Counted from the first letter of the stretch, positions 41,106 to 53,012 are shown. The stretch: 64,000 bases of DNA from Eutypa lata (GCA_022661535.1 JAKULF010000004.1:2728001-2792000), one strand, 5' to 3'. Notes: generated from the letters alone by a model not told the origin. Made by a program: numbers and translations.

Positions 41106-43984
41106 GGTGGAAGATAGGAAGGTTCGTGAAAATGAAAGAGATGAAGTAGATAATGAAAATGCCTAGGAGCCAAATCAGTGGACTATGGTGAAGCTACTAA
41201 GATAGAAGCTATTTTCAAGGTGATTTGGAACCCATATTAATAGAAAGCCACGAGACTGAAGGTTCGTTACATGTGTAATATGACTACCCCATAGCCACCC
41301 ACAGAGTAACTTGAAAAGGGGCATGGAATTGTTGAAAACACGGGTAACCACGCTGCCGGTGACTTAGTGCAGACTCATCATCTTCTGCTCCAAGATCATG
41401 TCTAAACTCTGTCCAGGAACTCAGATCTAATGGCTTGGTCTAGAACCAAGTTGAAGCCTCTTTGATGTCTGTCTAACATCCGACGAGGAAGCCATCGCTC
41501 TATGGGTAGACTCTCTGGTGGTGCCATATCCGTTCTCATAATCCAGAACAAGCCTTTTCATATCCCTGTTGGCTATTAGTTTTCGTAGACACTGTTCACG
41601 AGATTATCAACATTTTCTTGCTTGCGTATACTAGTATCCGCGCGAGGAACTCTACTTAGACAGACACCTAACCCCTATACGAATCGAAAGATCGAAGAGT
41701 TATCCGCTTTGCATACCCCGTGAGTAGGCGGCCTAATAGTCATTCCGAGTATCTACGAACATAATAGTATGTGACTAGTTAGTGTTTACCAAATATCGGC
41801 GTACATTGTGTCTAGGAGGCGGTGCTAGAGCTGACAAAGACTTTGCGATTGATTAGACAGCATTCTGGCGACTTGACGATAGTGGTAATCGATGAGGTGA
41901 TCCCCTGGGCCACACCACCTCAACACAGTATGGATCTGATGGAGCAGCGGAAAGGGGGGATAGGTCTAGAATCTCAACAAGCCGAAATAGGGGAAATATT
42001 GCAAGGCAGAAGCAAGGCCATTGCTTCTACACTTCTGATAATCAGGTATTGAGCGATTCTAACCGAGCCTCCACATCGTTCAGCAGAGTCTAGGCGGTAG
42101 CAATTCTAGCAGCCTCTCTAGGAGCTTGGCATTGTGACGGGGCGATGAATGTAGTATGCCGAGAAACATAATAGAACCGGGTATTGATCAGGGAACATGC
42201 AGTTCGAGGTCGTATGCATATAGGTGTGCTGAAGAGAGCGCAACACTGTGACTCTATGTGGCTGTGTATTCTCTTCAGCATGGTGGCGATTATCACGGCT
42301 TTCCCAAACAGAAGGCTTCCCCTAAACGGAAAATGAGTAGTACTGATGTGACCACTCTGAATAATGAATATTGAAAATACGTTCAATTATCTACAGAGGC
42401 GGTTATATTCTCTTGGTGTGATGAGTGCTCCCTGTCGGTGGTAAATGGATATGGTATTTGATACCTGGTTTTGGCACTTTGTCACACAGGGAGGATACTT
42501 CTCACCTAGCGAGTAAAATATAGATTAACTTCTTAGGTAAGGACTCTATCTCATTCTGTACGATAAATCCTTCCTGCACTGCAACGGCGATGTACGTCAT
42601 GGTACAGTACGACGCAGGAACTGTGCGCGGGAGCCATTCAGGAGTGAGAGGTTCGCATATGCTGACCAAGAGATCCAAAAATACACGTGATGCTACCTAC
42701 TGAAAGCCACCTTCGCACGTTTCCATGGCATTTCCACACTATGGGGGAGATGCACCGTAGCCAAGCATCGCGGGGGGGCATGTACGTTACATCGCTTTAC
42801 CGTAGCGAGAAGTCTCCGATAGCGACACGGGCGAGTCCGTAATCCTTGTCCCTCCCCTAACTATACTGGTGTGTAGGAAAGAATCCTCGAAGGCGACGTT
42901 GGGGGCTGGAAGGCGGCAAAGCGAACCAAAGAGCCTGGGTTCCGAAGCCGGCGGATTTCGATAACTAGCACTCCGGTCCGCGCCTCCACGCGACCCGGAC
43001 CCGGGGTGCGAATTACAACTTCCTACTTCAGAGTATGAGGGTTGCGTAGGACCGGGATGTGGGCTCGACTCGATGTCTCGCAACGCGGAGGTTGACCCTG
43101 CACCACGTTGCGGTTTGCTCCAATCACGAGTGCAGCAGTCCCGGCCGCAACGGTGGCACGAACGCATGCTGGGGATCTTCGTCTTGGCGATCAAAGAGCT
43201 GAAACGTAACCAGGCAGCCAGGGAAAGCACTGGCCGCCTTTCAATGGGGACCTTGTTTTTCTTGCGATCACGAGTATTCCCAAATCCAGTTGGAAGTCCG
43301 CTGTCGGCCAGGAATGTTGCGAACTTCAAAAAGTACGGCAGCGATTGCCAATGTAGTAGTAGCGCTCGGTGAACAAGCCCCCTCACGCCATTTTTCTCCG
43401 CTTGCGATATCTTGTTTCCCCTGTCAATCTTTTGTGAATACCATACGGTCAGGACAGGTACGGCTTCGTCACGAGATAGATGTCATCTTGGCGCCAAGTT
43501 GATGCTCCCCGCGAGACCTGTAGTCTAGGCTCATTTACGTTTCCTCTCAACACCATCTTCGGCCTCGTGGGATATCGCTTACGGGATTAACAAGGCTCGA
43601 TTAGGATTATTATGACAATAGTACTGGTTCTAATAGGTCCTAAACTGTCTTACCGTAGACTCGAGGCAGCCAGGGGTCTCCGCATTTGACCATTCTATCT
43701 TCAATAAACTACGAATAGCTTGCGTGTCTTGAGACCACAGACGAAAAGACGACAATGGCAACGTAGTTATTCTCCTCCGACGAAGCAGCAAATGCATGAA
43801 ATAGGAGCCTGTGAGGCAACCCCATTTCCATTTTATACCAATATAGAGACCGAAAGAAGCAAACGATATTTCTATAAGAAGAGACAATAGTCCTATGGGT
43901 CAACGATAATAGTTTACACAGATCTTCCTCGTATGTCCTTACCCCTTACTAGACCCATCGCAGATACCTTTTGAGCCTTAAATC
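41106..43984. other. Divergent intergenic region with a GC-rich island
   Basis: About 2.9 kb between the multicopper oxidase and the secreted 505-residue protein genes. Most is AT-rich, but about 42790-43480 is markedly GC-richer and supports overlapping open frames on both strands (see separate entry). No recognised promoter element. Confidence 0.45.
42787..43386 (-). other. Doubtful 199-codon ORF in a GC-rich island
   Basis: The minus frame translates to a Ser/Arg/Pro-rich chain with SCHRCGRDCC, not a valid Zn2Cys6 or C2H2 pattern, and no signal peptide or membrane span. The plus strand also carries a 99-codon frame here. High GC alone would open both frames. It could be a spurious ORF, a decayed gene or a transferred fragment. 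Confidence 0.2.
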
Positions 43985-46250
43985 ATGTCTCGCCATTCAC
44001 TGTTAACTATACTCGCGCTGGGTATTTGGCTGCTTGGCTTACCGTTAAAGGTCATGACACAGGACGCGCCTTTGTTCATTCAAGGTGGCTTTGAGGATGC
44101 CACCGCCACCGACGACTCGTACAACACCGGGGGTACGATATCGTTGAACGGATTCACCATCACGGTACCAACCAATGTACTCGTTCAGTTCCCAGCAGCC
44201 TGGGTGCCTTGGAAGGATTTTGTCGAGGATAAGGAGGCTATGATCGGATACGAAATCAACGTGAGTCGTGCGGCTTCCGTCAGAACATGGCGAAGTAATC
44301 GATTACCATATTGCTTTTTGTGGCCCTGAGATATCTCTATCTGTTGGAGATAGCATGGATCCATTCAGACAATCACCTAGTGCGAACTGGTTCCTGAGCG
44401 AAATTCCCTATCCTAGTGCGAACCAATCTACTGCCCCTGAAGAATGGCCCCTATCCCAGTGCGTGCGTCCAACTGCCAGCAATCTGTGAGAAATCTGCCC
44501 TGCGATTTCCTAACAGCGTTGTGGCCTCTAGGCGATCGGAAACTTCATCAACGGGGAGCCCATCGCCGCCCAGATCCTCGCCTACGAGTTCTTCGAAGGC
44601 CTCAACAGCGGCTTCATCGAGTCCATCGACCACGAGGATGGCAGCATGAAGATCTCCGCGGGGCCGACCCTCCGCATCAGCGACCCCAACGCTGTGTTCT
44701 CGGTCGGGTTTGACGAAGCCCCCTTCTTCACCGCCGACGACGAAAGCCCCAGCATCAGCTCCTTCTCCGGTTTCCCGATGTGCATCCCGCGAAACTCGTC
44801 GGACCCGGCGTGCCCAGCCTCCAACCGTCCGTTCCAGGGCTCAGGGACGTTGTGAGTCTATCTTCTTTCCCGAGACGGAAGACGTCTGTGTGTGTATGTC
44901 TGCTCATACATGCCAGTACCGCTCCCGACCCGCTTAGCATGGCCCCGTTCCTTCCGGGAGACTTCGTGACCTTTCAAGGTATTCGTCGGGGAAATGAGTT
45001 CATCTGCTTTAGCATCATCGCAGAGAACGTCCAGATCCTAACTCTTGGGGACATGGTATACGTTCGCATGGAGCTCGGTCTTCTCGGCATCTCCAACTTC
45101 AACCCGAACGCTGAACTAGCTGAGTCACGGGTACGTATATATATTCATACGCACGCTTGGAACCCCTCCTGGCTGCATGCACATATATATGCTGTATCCG
45201 CTTGGTAGTAGAGACAAATTGCTGACGAGAGAATCAAAACGGATGTAGTTTATTGGCTTCGTGTCCAATAGCCGTGCGACGGTGGCCCTCTACGCAATGG
45301 ACTATGACCCGTGCACCGGAGAGGTGACGGACCGCATCGTGGCGGCGCTCGGGCTGCGTGGTGGTGGCAACGAGCAAAACAAGTTCGAATACCGTGCAGA
45401 CCTGCTGACTGGGTACGCTCGAGAATACCGAGTCGTGACCGAGATTGATGGTGTCCCCAAGTGAGTCGATGAGCGAACCAGCCTCTTCCTTAGCCCCTAC
45501 CCTCCTTGTGTTCTTTTTTTACATTCTTTCATCCTGCAATGTCAAGGAAAACAAACCCAAAGGCAATCAGTCCATGTAAGGAGAAAACCTAAGAGAAGTA
45601 CCTAGTTAGCTGACCGTGGCACGAAAAAATAACCTCGCAGGACCCGCACGACCAAGAACAACCTCCTAGCAGGGACGTACGTACAGCCGGTCAACGTGTG
45701 GGTGCAGGGGGAGCAGGCGATCCCGGGGACGCCGCCGCCGCCGTACGACTTCTCGCAGATGCCGTGGCTGACGCAGGGGGTCGGGATCGACGCCGACGGC
45801 AACCTCTGGGGGCCCTTGGACCCGTTCCCGCAGACGGGCGTCATCATCGACGCGCCGCAGTGCGGGGACTTGTCGGCGACTGACTTCCGCGGTGACGAGG
45901 TCGACACGGACTGGGTTCCGTCGGGTAAGTGTTTTTATTTAGTGTACACGTACACAACAAACTCCTCTCCCCCTCCTCTTGGTTTTCTTCGTGGTAAACA
46001 GGGAAGGGATTTAGTTGACTGACGAGTACATGACCCAGCTACGCTCCTCAACGACACTTTGCCTTTGAACTCGACGACGACGCTGGTCAACACGACTTCG
46101 GAGGTGGTTATTACGAATGCGACGCCGGACGACTCCGGCGTTGCCCGAAAGCGCAATGTTTCGAGCGGGCGCTGGCTAACCAGGGCGCGTCTCGAGGCAG
46201 AAGTTTCGGGTGATGACGACTCCCAGACGAACCGAACGACGGCTGCTTAA
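43985..46250 (+). CDS. Secreted protein of a conserved fungal family, six exons
   Basis: Exons 43985-44260, 44532-44851, 44917-45130, 45249-45460, 45641-45924 and 46039-46250 join in frame to 505 residues. Introns run 65-271 nt, all with GT-AG ends. A signal peptide spans about residues 1-25 (MSRHSLLTILALGIWLLGLPL). The mature protein has blocks GGTISLNGFTITVP, VQFPAAWVPWKDFV, FTAPDPLSMAPFLPGDFVTF (formed across intron 2) and YVQPVNVWVQGEQAIPG. I recall these from an uncharacterised extracellular family of ascomycetes. The C-terminal 70 residues are Thr/Asn-rich with several N-glycosylation sequons and then basic, suggesting a glycosylated or wall-associated tail. No catalytic motif recognised. 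Few Cys. It is divergent from the multicopper oxidase gene. Confidence 0.85.
44376..44467 (+). repeat. Decayed minisatellite inside intron 1
   Basis: The motif CCTAGTGCGAAC at 44376 and 44412, and a weaker CCCAGTGCGTGC at about 44455, mark three units of about 36-43 nt. The first two end in CCCTAT or CCCCTAT. They account for much of the unusually long 271-nt first intron of the secreted 505-residue protein gene. Confidence 0.55.
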
Positions 46251-46752
46251 TAGGCTCTGTATAAAATATGCATCGCTAGCTGGAAGTTGGCGTCTCTTTA
46301 CTCAGTCCCAGGGGATGTGTGGGGGTGTTGTTGTTTTGCTGTATTGATTCGAGATCATTTTATTTCAGGTTCTAAGATTGTCTGTTTGTCTATCCTGTAT
46401 ATCAGTCTCTACCATGATCACTTCGGAACGCCGTGCGTAAAAAGAATAAGAAATAAAACTAGCACAGCCTTGTACGTTATGCATTTTCATCTATAATCTA
46501 ACAGTTAGCTGAGCTGGTAACCTATGTATTGAATGAATATTTTCTCCTCCTAGTGATTATGACTGCGTCTTTCGGCCGGTTGTCAATTAAAAGCGAAACA
46601 AGCTACAGGGTATAAAATTTCCTTGGGTACGGGAACCGTATGTTAACGTTCCGCAAAGAGTCAATAAAAGCCCTGATAGCTCAAGATCATAACACAGTCG
46701 ATCCTTCGGCCCTTTTGATGATTGCTCCTGGCGTGGTGTGTATCCTAAGAAC
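46251..46752. other. Intergenic region between convergent genes
   Basis: AT-rich 3' flanks; no gene seen. Confidence 0.5.
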
Positions 46753-47756
46753 CTAAGCAGCTGGCTGATACTTCTGCTGTTCTCTTGCTTGCGATTTACT
46801 CTTTGCATACGACACTTTCAATGGAGCTCCGCGATACTCCATTCCGTCGACCTGCTCCAGTGCAAGCCTTGCTTGCTCCGGGGTTGAGAAGTTAACAAAG
46901 CAAAAGTTATGCCGGCCCGGCAGATCACGCTTCTGTTCACCGGGGCTGACTCGCTTGCTGACGTCCTCACTAAAAAGGGATTAGAACATTAGAACTCTGC
47001 CTGGAAATTCTCGGTAGATCGAAAAGGAGCAACTTACACCTCAAAATCCTTGAAGACTTCCCGCATTTCTTCGTCGTTCATGGCTTGATCGAGCATTCTA
47101 GGCAAGCCCCCAATGTAGAGCTGTCTACCTTCCTGCTTACCGCGATCCTGATCTTGCGAGGTTTGGTCTCTTCTTCCACTCGCATCCCGTTTACTGCCCC
47201 AATCTCCCCAGCGATTGGCGCCGTAATCGTTGGGTCTACCGGGCTCCCGTATATCCCGCCGACGGTCGCCTTTTGGCTGACAGGGACGGGACTTCACCGG
47301 TCTGTCCAAGAGCAATTTGCCCTCCAGGGTAGTCATGGCATTTTCAGCCGTCTCTCGGTCGACGAACTCAACGAAGCAGTAGCCTGGGTTCCGGCTGCTG
47401 AACGAGTCAATAGACATATGGATCTTTTCGCAGGGGCCAAGTCCATTTGTCGCAAGCAGCTCCTCGATATCCTTGGGCGTAGCTTGATAGAGAAGATTTC
47501 CCACGTAGATGCGGCGACCTTCGGCGATAGCCTGCTCTGCCTCAGGGTCATCTCGCTGGCGCTCAGGTCGATGAGCATTGACGTCCTCCGCTCGCGACCG
47601 CTCCGCCCACTTCTTCATAGGTTGTCGCTGCGAAGGCCTGCCTTCTCCTCCTCCATTGCCACCAGTGCGCCATGCTGAAGATCGTGCCGGTGCTGGGTCA
47701 TTCGACGATCGGGTCCGCCAATTGGACGATGCTTCCCAAACGTTCGAATCCGACAT
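46753..47756 (-). CDS. Two-RRM RNA-binding protein
   Basis: Exons 47756-47038 and 46969-46753 join in frame across a 68-nt intron to 311 residues. RRM1 has RNP2 IYVGNL (83-88) and RNP1 NPGYCFVEF (about 123-131). RRM2 has RNP2 LYIGGL (213-218) and RNP1 HNFCFVNF in the second exon, with the intron falling inside RRM2. The N-terminus is Ser/Gly/Arg-rich and disordered. The linker between RRMs is Arg/Asp/Gly-rich with WGDWGSKRD-type sequence, an RG-like element suited to RNA or protein contact. This plan occurs in fungal nucleolar and hnRNP-like proteins; I cannot pin an orthologue. Likely nuclear. It is followed on the same strand, at separate promoters, by YAE1 and the amidase gene upstream. 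Confidence 0.9.
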
Positions 47757-48347
47757 GATTTCTTGAGGCTTTTCGTGGTGTCACGAGAAAATGTGAAAAT
47801 TTTTCTCTGGGGGGATTTTTTTTTCTCCCTTTCCCCGTGGTGCTAAGGATTAGATAAGTTTAGATCTCTGATTTAAGGGTGGTTTGCCATTTTAAGCGGT
47901 CAACCTTAGGCTCCACAATTTCTCCCTCGTATATGTATTTTGCTATGAAACGCAGTGTGCCGAGTACTTCGTACTGGTATGTCTGAGTCATTGGTGCATT
48001 CCAACTTTTTACGTACCGCCCCCAGCCATTTTTCATCCAAGCAGCCGCCCAAGTTCGAAGTCCCGTCACAACGGTTGGGCTACTGGCTGAGAAGTAGTTA
48101 GGTACCTAACCTAATGAGTTGTCCTTACAGTAGCAGCATGAAACGTGGATCACAGGCTGATCAACGTTATGTTTTTGTTTTATGATAATACCTAGTTAGA
48201 CAGATTGTGATCTCGACTAGTGTTTAAGCTTTGGATCAAATCTAACTTAGGTACCCAGGGAAGAGTCTTTGCGATGTTGTTATCCGGTAGCTATTGTGAC
48301 TTGATATGGTAGCCATCAAGGTGCATATCGGCAAGCACTACCCCCAA
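47757..48347. other. Intergenic, promoter of the RRM gene
   Basis: Carries a T-rich tract at 47810-47825. A 69-codon minus frame (47860-48069) is unrecognised and most likely leader sequence. Confidence 0.45.
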
Positions 48348-49058
48348 CTACCACTCCATTACCTGTCGTGATTGTTGTTCGACTTTAACTGTCTTGGGCA
48401 CAGCCTCTTCATTCGGCGATTCCTGACTCCCAAGAGCAGGAAGGTCAAGGTTCAGACTCCATTTCTGTACTTCCTCGTCCAAAATCTGCGTCCATTTTGA
48501 AATGAGCGGGTGCGCATTCGCGACATCTTCAAACACAATTTCGCCACTGTCTCGTGCATCCTTAACATCGAATTTCCAGCTACCATCAGGAGCCCAATAT
48601 GCTTGGTCGAAGATACTCTCGGTTTTTAGTTCCTGTCGCGCTCTCGCAAGCAATTGGTTTGCATGTGCGGAAGATTCAGCATGGTCGCTATCGGCGCCGT
48701 GCTGGCCCAGTGCGGCTGCGATACCTTCCAAGAGTCCGAGGAGCTGGCCGGCTTTCAACCCGACATTGGCGCCGAGATTGTAGCCCTCGTCGAACCCGGC
48801 TTGGATGCTCTGCGCCTTGCCGATTATGATGCCCTCACGGTAGCCTTCAGTACTATGCGTGACTTGCAATCTCCTGATGTCTGGCGGGAGCGTTTCGCTT
48901 GCATGCGAATGTTCATGTGACCTAGAGCCGGACGGCGCTTCAGAATCCGATCCGAAGACGTCATCGAAAGGATCCTCGTAATTTGGAGTTGGGTCGCGTG
49001 CCGAAATCATTTGGATGTAGAATTCGTCGCCCCGTGGTTCGGGCGGTGGAAGATGCAT
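48348..49058 (-). CDS. YAE1: Yae1-family protein (Fe-S cluster delivery to Rli1/ABCE1)
   Basis: A 236-residue single-exon protein. Residues 68-112 show the deca-GX3 pattern of the Yae1 N-terminal domain, with Gly every four residues in EGYREGIIIGKAQSIQAGFD and EGYNLGANVGLKAGQLLG. In yeast, Yae1 with Lto1 links the cytosolic iron-sulfur targeting complex to the ribosome-recycling ATPase Rli1. The first 60 residues are acidic and disordered (DPFDDVFGSDSE, a frequent opening in fungal Yae1). The C-terminal half is helical and variable. Length fits the fungal family. A start at the later Met17 is possible. Expected cytosolic and probably essential. Confidence 0.87.
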   Translation of the reverse strand: MHLPPPEPRGDEFYIQMISARDPTPNYEDPFDDVFGSDSEAPSGSRSHEHSHASETLPPDIRRLQVTHSTEGYREGIIIGKAQSIQAGFDEGYNLGANVGLKAGQLLGLLEGIAAALGQHGADSDHAESSAHANQLLARARQELKTESIFDQAYWAPDGSWKFDVKDARDSGEIVFEDVANAHPLISKWTQILDEEVQKWSLNLDLPALGSQESPNEEAVPKTVKVEQQSRQVMEW

Positions 49059-49588
49059 CGCTATAGGTAATAGGTGAGAGTGAATACCGGAGTATCCTCG
49101 AAATTGCCTATTGATGAAGTTAATTACTTAAGTAATTATGCTCAAATCAGATCTTGCATTGCTGCTGAATCTACAACAGAATTTTGGAGCCATGGCGTAC
49201 AGTGTGTGACTCATTAGGTAATACCAATATATACAGTTTACATACTGTCTAAGTTACTGTCCTGACGGCTCCGAAAGGATAAGTAACTACCTACGTCAAG
49301 CAATATAATCACTTCAATCATCTTCTCTTTCAAATACTATATGGATTCATTGTGATATCTTAGAAAAAGATATTTGGTTTAAGGTGTAATGAAAACGCCA
49401 GGGCAGGCGGGCCTAGGTGTGCCACATCTCAAACCCCTTGAAGCAAGCATAATTACAGGAACGACCACGACATAGAATGCTGGATAAGCAGAATTAATAG
49501 TGACGCGGAAGCCCTCGTCCATCTAAATAATCTAGAAGAGCGAGACTATAATACGTCCGTTGCTGAAGGAAAGCTGAGTTTAATATAT
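49059..49588. other. Intergenic between YAE1 and the amidase gene
   Basis: AT-rich, no gene seen. It holds the YAE1 promoter and the amidase 3' end. Confidence 0.5.
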
Positions 49589-51265
49589 CTACAGATCTTT
49601 CTCCAACCTCCTCTGAACTACATCAGCAACCTCGGTCGTCGGCTCGATGTAGGGCTTAATCGTATTGCGCACTAACGTTCTCTGCTCGAAAGCATACGCC
49701 ATGCCGATGAGTTTCTCCTCGCTGAAGTGTTCACCGAGGAACGCGAACCCGAAAGGAACATTAGGCGCAGTGGCATTTAGGTTGCCTCTCTGGTTTGGCA
49801 CCACCGTTGTGTCCTCCGGGTATGCTCCCATGGGGACAGTGACAATAGGGGCCCCGATGATGGCGGGAAGGTACGAAGAGAAAACCGTGGGCAGCACTAA
49901 AGCATCCAGCGACAGGTTCGTGATGGCACCAGTGACACCTAACAAGCCGCCGTAGTAAAGGTTCGCGGTGTAATTTGACCAAAACTCCGGGCTCTCCTGC
50001 CCGAATCCGCGACTTAGCCCCCTCTCCCACTGAGCCGTGTTACGCGATGGGTACTCCTCTGGGACGAAGTTCTGTGTGAAGTCCATTGTCTCTTCCAGGT
50101 TCGTGATAATACGGGGGTTGTACGCCAATGCCGAATAGTATTCTGCTAGGTTCGCCACAAAATCAACGTCAAGTACCACTGTTTCAAAATCCGCCGCCGA
50201 CAGAGTGTCAAAGCCTTCAAGATGTATGTCGTCGATGACCGTCGCACCTGCATCGCGGAGAACATCGAGGGAAGCGTTGAATGCCTCAACAATCGGCTTA
50301 TAAATCTCGTCCGATTCGTCGACATCGATAAGATTTCGCGGCACTCCGATTCGCTTTCCGTTGAGCGCAGAATCCTGGCAAGCGCCCACATAATCCGGAA
50401 TTTCCTCGAACGGGATAGCGGAGGTGTAGTTATCATTCGGATCGGCGCCTGCGATAGCCGCGAGAACATACGCTGCATCCTTGACGGTCCGCGCCATCGG
50501 ACCAATTGTGTCCTGGTGCTCAGAGATCGGAATGACAAGGTGTCTCGACGTAAGCCCGACGGTGGGCTTTATGCCAACCAAGTTATTGGCATTCGAAGGC
50601 GACACAATAGAACCATCGGTTTCCGTACCTAGTGCGGCAATTGCGAGCCCGAGAGAAGAGGATACGCCGCTCCCGGAAGACGACCCCGATGGGTCTTGCC
50701 CTGGATAATATGCACCCTCTGTTTGACCTCCGTGAGCCGACCACCCGTTACTACTATTGGAGCTACGAAAATTGGCCCATTGGGAGAGATTGGTTTTCCC
50801 AAGAAGGATGGCCCCAGCTTTGCGGAGCTTCGAAGCCATCGTGCTGTCCTCCGGGACGGTAGCTCCGGATAGGGCGTATGATCCAGCAGTATTTGACATC
50901 GCATCCTTCGTTGCGATGTTATTTTTCAGCAGAATGGGTATTCCATGCAAGGGGCTCAAGATCTCCCCGCGGGCTCTCTGAGCATCGGCCTCAGCGGCGA
51001 TTGCTACCGCGTCAGGGTTGATCTCGGTGACGGCCTTCAGAGTTGCATTCACCTCGTAGATTCGAGCAGTATACGCGTTGACGAGATCAACACTGGTGAA
51101 CAATCCCATTTGCAGCCCGGTCATGAGATCCTCTACCGTTGCCTCAATCAACGGCGGGACGTCGCCGAGCGCTGTGCAAGAGCTGGGGCATGCTGCTAGT
51201 GCGCTTATCCCGAAGCCTGCAAGCGCCGTCAACCATAACGACCGAATCACAACTGCAGCGAGCAT
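49589..51265 (-). CDS. Secreted amidase (amidase signature family)
   Basis: A 558-residue single-exon protein with signal-peptide-like start (residues 1-25, ending SALAACPSS). The amidase-signature Ser-cis-Ser-Lys triad can be read: Lys114 in ILLKNN, the cis-Ser in GSSSGSG (about Ser196) and the nucleophile Ser219 in GTETDGSI. The surrounding signature LHGIPILLKNNIATKDAMSN and GPMARTVKDAA is typical of fungal secreted amidases related to glutamyl-tRNA amidotransferase subunit A. Function is hydrolysis of amide bonds in extracellular or vacuolar substrates; the exact amide is unknown. Multiple NxS/T sequons (for example NYT, NLS, NAT) support passage through the secretory pathway. Length is standard. 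It is intronless. Confidence 0.92.
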   Translation of the reverse strand: MLAAVVIRSLWLTALAGFGISALAACPSSCTALGDVPPLIEATVEDLMTGLQMGLFTSVDLVNAYTARIYEVNATLKAVTEINPDAVAIAAEADAQRARGEILSPLHGIPILLKNNIATKDAMSNTAGSYALSGATVPEDSTMASKLRKAGAILLGKTNLSQWANFRSSNSSNGWSAHGGQTEGAYYPGQDPSGSSSGSGVSSSLGLAIAALGTETDGSIVSPSNANNLVGIKPTVGLTSRHLVIPISEHQDTIGPMARTVKDAAYVLAAIAGADPNDNYTSAIPFEEIPDYVGACQDSALNGKRIGVPRNLIDVDESDEIYKPIVEAFNASLDVLRDAGATVIDDIHLEGFDTLSAADFETVVLDVDFVANLAEYYSALAYNPRIITNLEETMDFTQNFVPEEYPSRNTAQWERGLSRGFGQESPEFWSNYTANLYYGGLLGVTGAITNLSLDALVLPTVFSSYLPAIIGAPIVTVPMGAYPEDTTVVPNQRGNLNATAPNVPFGFAFLGEHFSEEKLIGMAYAFEQRTLVRNTIKPYIEPTTEVADVVQRRLEKDL

Positions 51266-52908
51266 TTTGCTGAAGTTGGTGAATAAATTTGAGAGAATCT
51301 ACGAGCAAGAGAATCTCAGAATTAAAACCCCACTCACCCATATAAGTATGTGATAGATGTCCGACTTAAGTATCCGATCAATGCGCTGCTTCGCATATAT
51401 GATCTTCGCTGATTAGGAGATTGGAAGGCTTGGCAGAATGTAACGTTGATATGCAGCAGGAAAACAACTGTTCCTACGGTGCTCCGCGTGACTTACGATA
51501 ACACCTAGACTATGGATTAAGCAGAACATGGCATCCGGTACAGGCTTATCACATTATTTACCACACCCCTGTATGACTTACTCGACGACATTACCCCAGG
51601 ATCAATATGCGTGCGACCGTTTGATCTACGTCTCAAGGAACATTCCCGCCCCAATTACGATAACGGGATTGATAAGTAAACACTTACTACATATGCAGGT
51701 GGTACGTAAAATACGCAGCACTGATAACACTTTGGCTATGTTGGTAATCACACCATCTAACCATCGATATGAATCTCTTGTGTGCAGTATGGAAGCTATT
51801 GGGCTATGAAGCCTACTTGTATATTGACGGGGAATAAATCTGTTAGGAACAGAAAGGGTACGAGGTAAGGCCTGAACACGTATTATAGGATAGCAATTAG
51901 GAATATAGAAAAGGGGTGAAATAGGTGCTTGGGTAGCCTTATAGAGGTTTAGCTATTTCCATGCGTAAGGCCGTTAGATAACGCTCCAGTTTACCAACAC
52001 CAACTAAGTTCTAGTAACTATTCAGATATAGTACGTAGGGGAGAACTTGATTACTTCTAGGCTTAGATTACGACACTTGCCGACTGTATAATTTGTTTAT
52101 AAGTAGGCACCTCTTCCCCCCCAGATGTCCAGCAGACACCACGAAGCTACATTCTGCCATGGCGGGACTTAAGAGCCAGAGAATAATAAGAGACATAGAA
52201 AATATATTCCTTGCCTAGCCCTATGCATACATTATGTATTAAGCACTATCTACCTGTGCACATAATTATTGCAGTTGATATTCAGACAAAAGGAGATGCT
52301 CTGCACTATCCAACTCTTTCTAATTAGTATGTAAGTTAATTCTGTATGTTCTCCTCTCAATCCAGTGACCACAGTTCTTTCGTTTATCAACGAAATGAGA
52401 GCCACAGCAATCAAATACTTCACGCAATGTGTATATTGTAGTAGTACACTTGGTTTTTACCTTCACTGAAAAATAGCCCCAGTTGTCCAATACATAAGAA
52501 ATCTATACTTTGACAGAACTGATTGGCGTTGTACTCAACTATGCCTGGGAAGGACAATGTCAACTCTTTCATATTAATAACATACATTTGTCTTAGTTTA
52601 CCTGGTAACCACGTAGGTGTCTTTGCCTTCTGCTATACGTTCTCAGACACACGTACATAAGTAGTGGACTGCGTGATACATACATATCAATACCCCCATA
52701 GCTCCTTCCTTATAACTTTCCATACTTGCTGTAACTCATAGATCAACTGACCTTAGGTTAGCCACCAACGTAACCCCTGCATCAGTCATCGGTTTCAGTC
52801 TCCGCAAAACTTGCTCAATGTACCCAAGGTACCAGAGAAAAAATAGATCCGATGACTTTATAAACGCACATGACAGATAGAGATTAAAAAAAACTGATGA
52901 GAAATGAA
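51266..52908. other. Gene desert, first part
   Basis: AT-rich with no supported gene. The 93-codon plus frame 51528-51809 is unrecognised. No terminal repeats or transposase-like frames seen. Confidence 0.5.
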
Positions 52909-53001
52909 ACCGGCTTAGAGCAGTGGTAGCTCGCTGGCCTCCGATTTATTTACACAAATCATCTAAGCCAGAAGTCGGCGGTTCGAATCTGTCAGTCGGT
53001 T
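52909..53001 (+). tRNA. tRNA-Arg (anticodon CCG) with a 21-nt intron
   Basis: A full cloverleaf folds: acceptor ACCGGCT with AGTCGGT (seven pairs, one G-U), D arm GAGC/GCTC, anticodon stem CTGGC/GCCAG, T arm GGCGG-TTCGAAT-CTGTC. The anticodon CCG is at 52941-52943, with A37 followed by intron 52945-52965 at the standard position between 37 and 38. The mature tRNA is 72 nt without CCA. CCG reads the Arg codon CGG. The internal A box (TAGAGCAGTGG) and B box (GGTTCGAATC) are intact. Confidence 0.93.
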
Positions 53002-53012
53002 TAGGGTTCATC

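Noticed and set aside
43073..43372. SCHRCGRDCC (minus strand) as a possible zinc cluster
   Set aside because: Spacing does not fit Zn2Cys6, C2H2 or other zinc motifs I know; likely chance in a GC-rich frame.
47085..47678. 197-codon plus-strand frame over the RRM gene
   Set aside because: Antisense shadow of a clear two-RRM protein.
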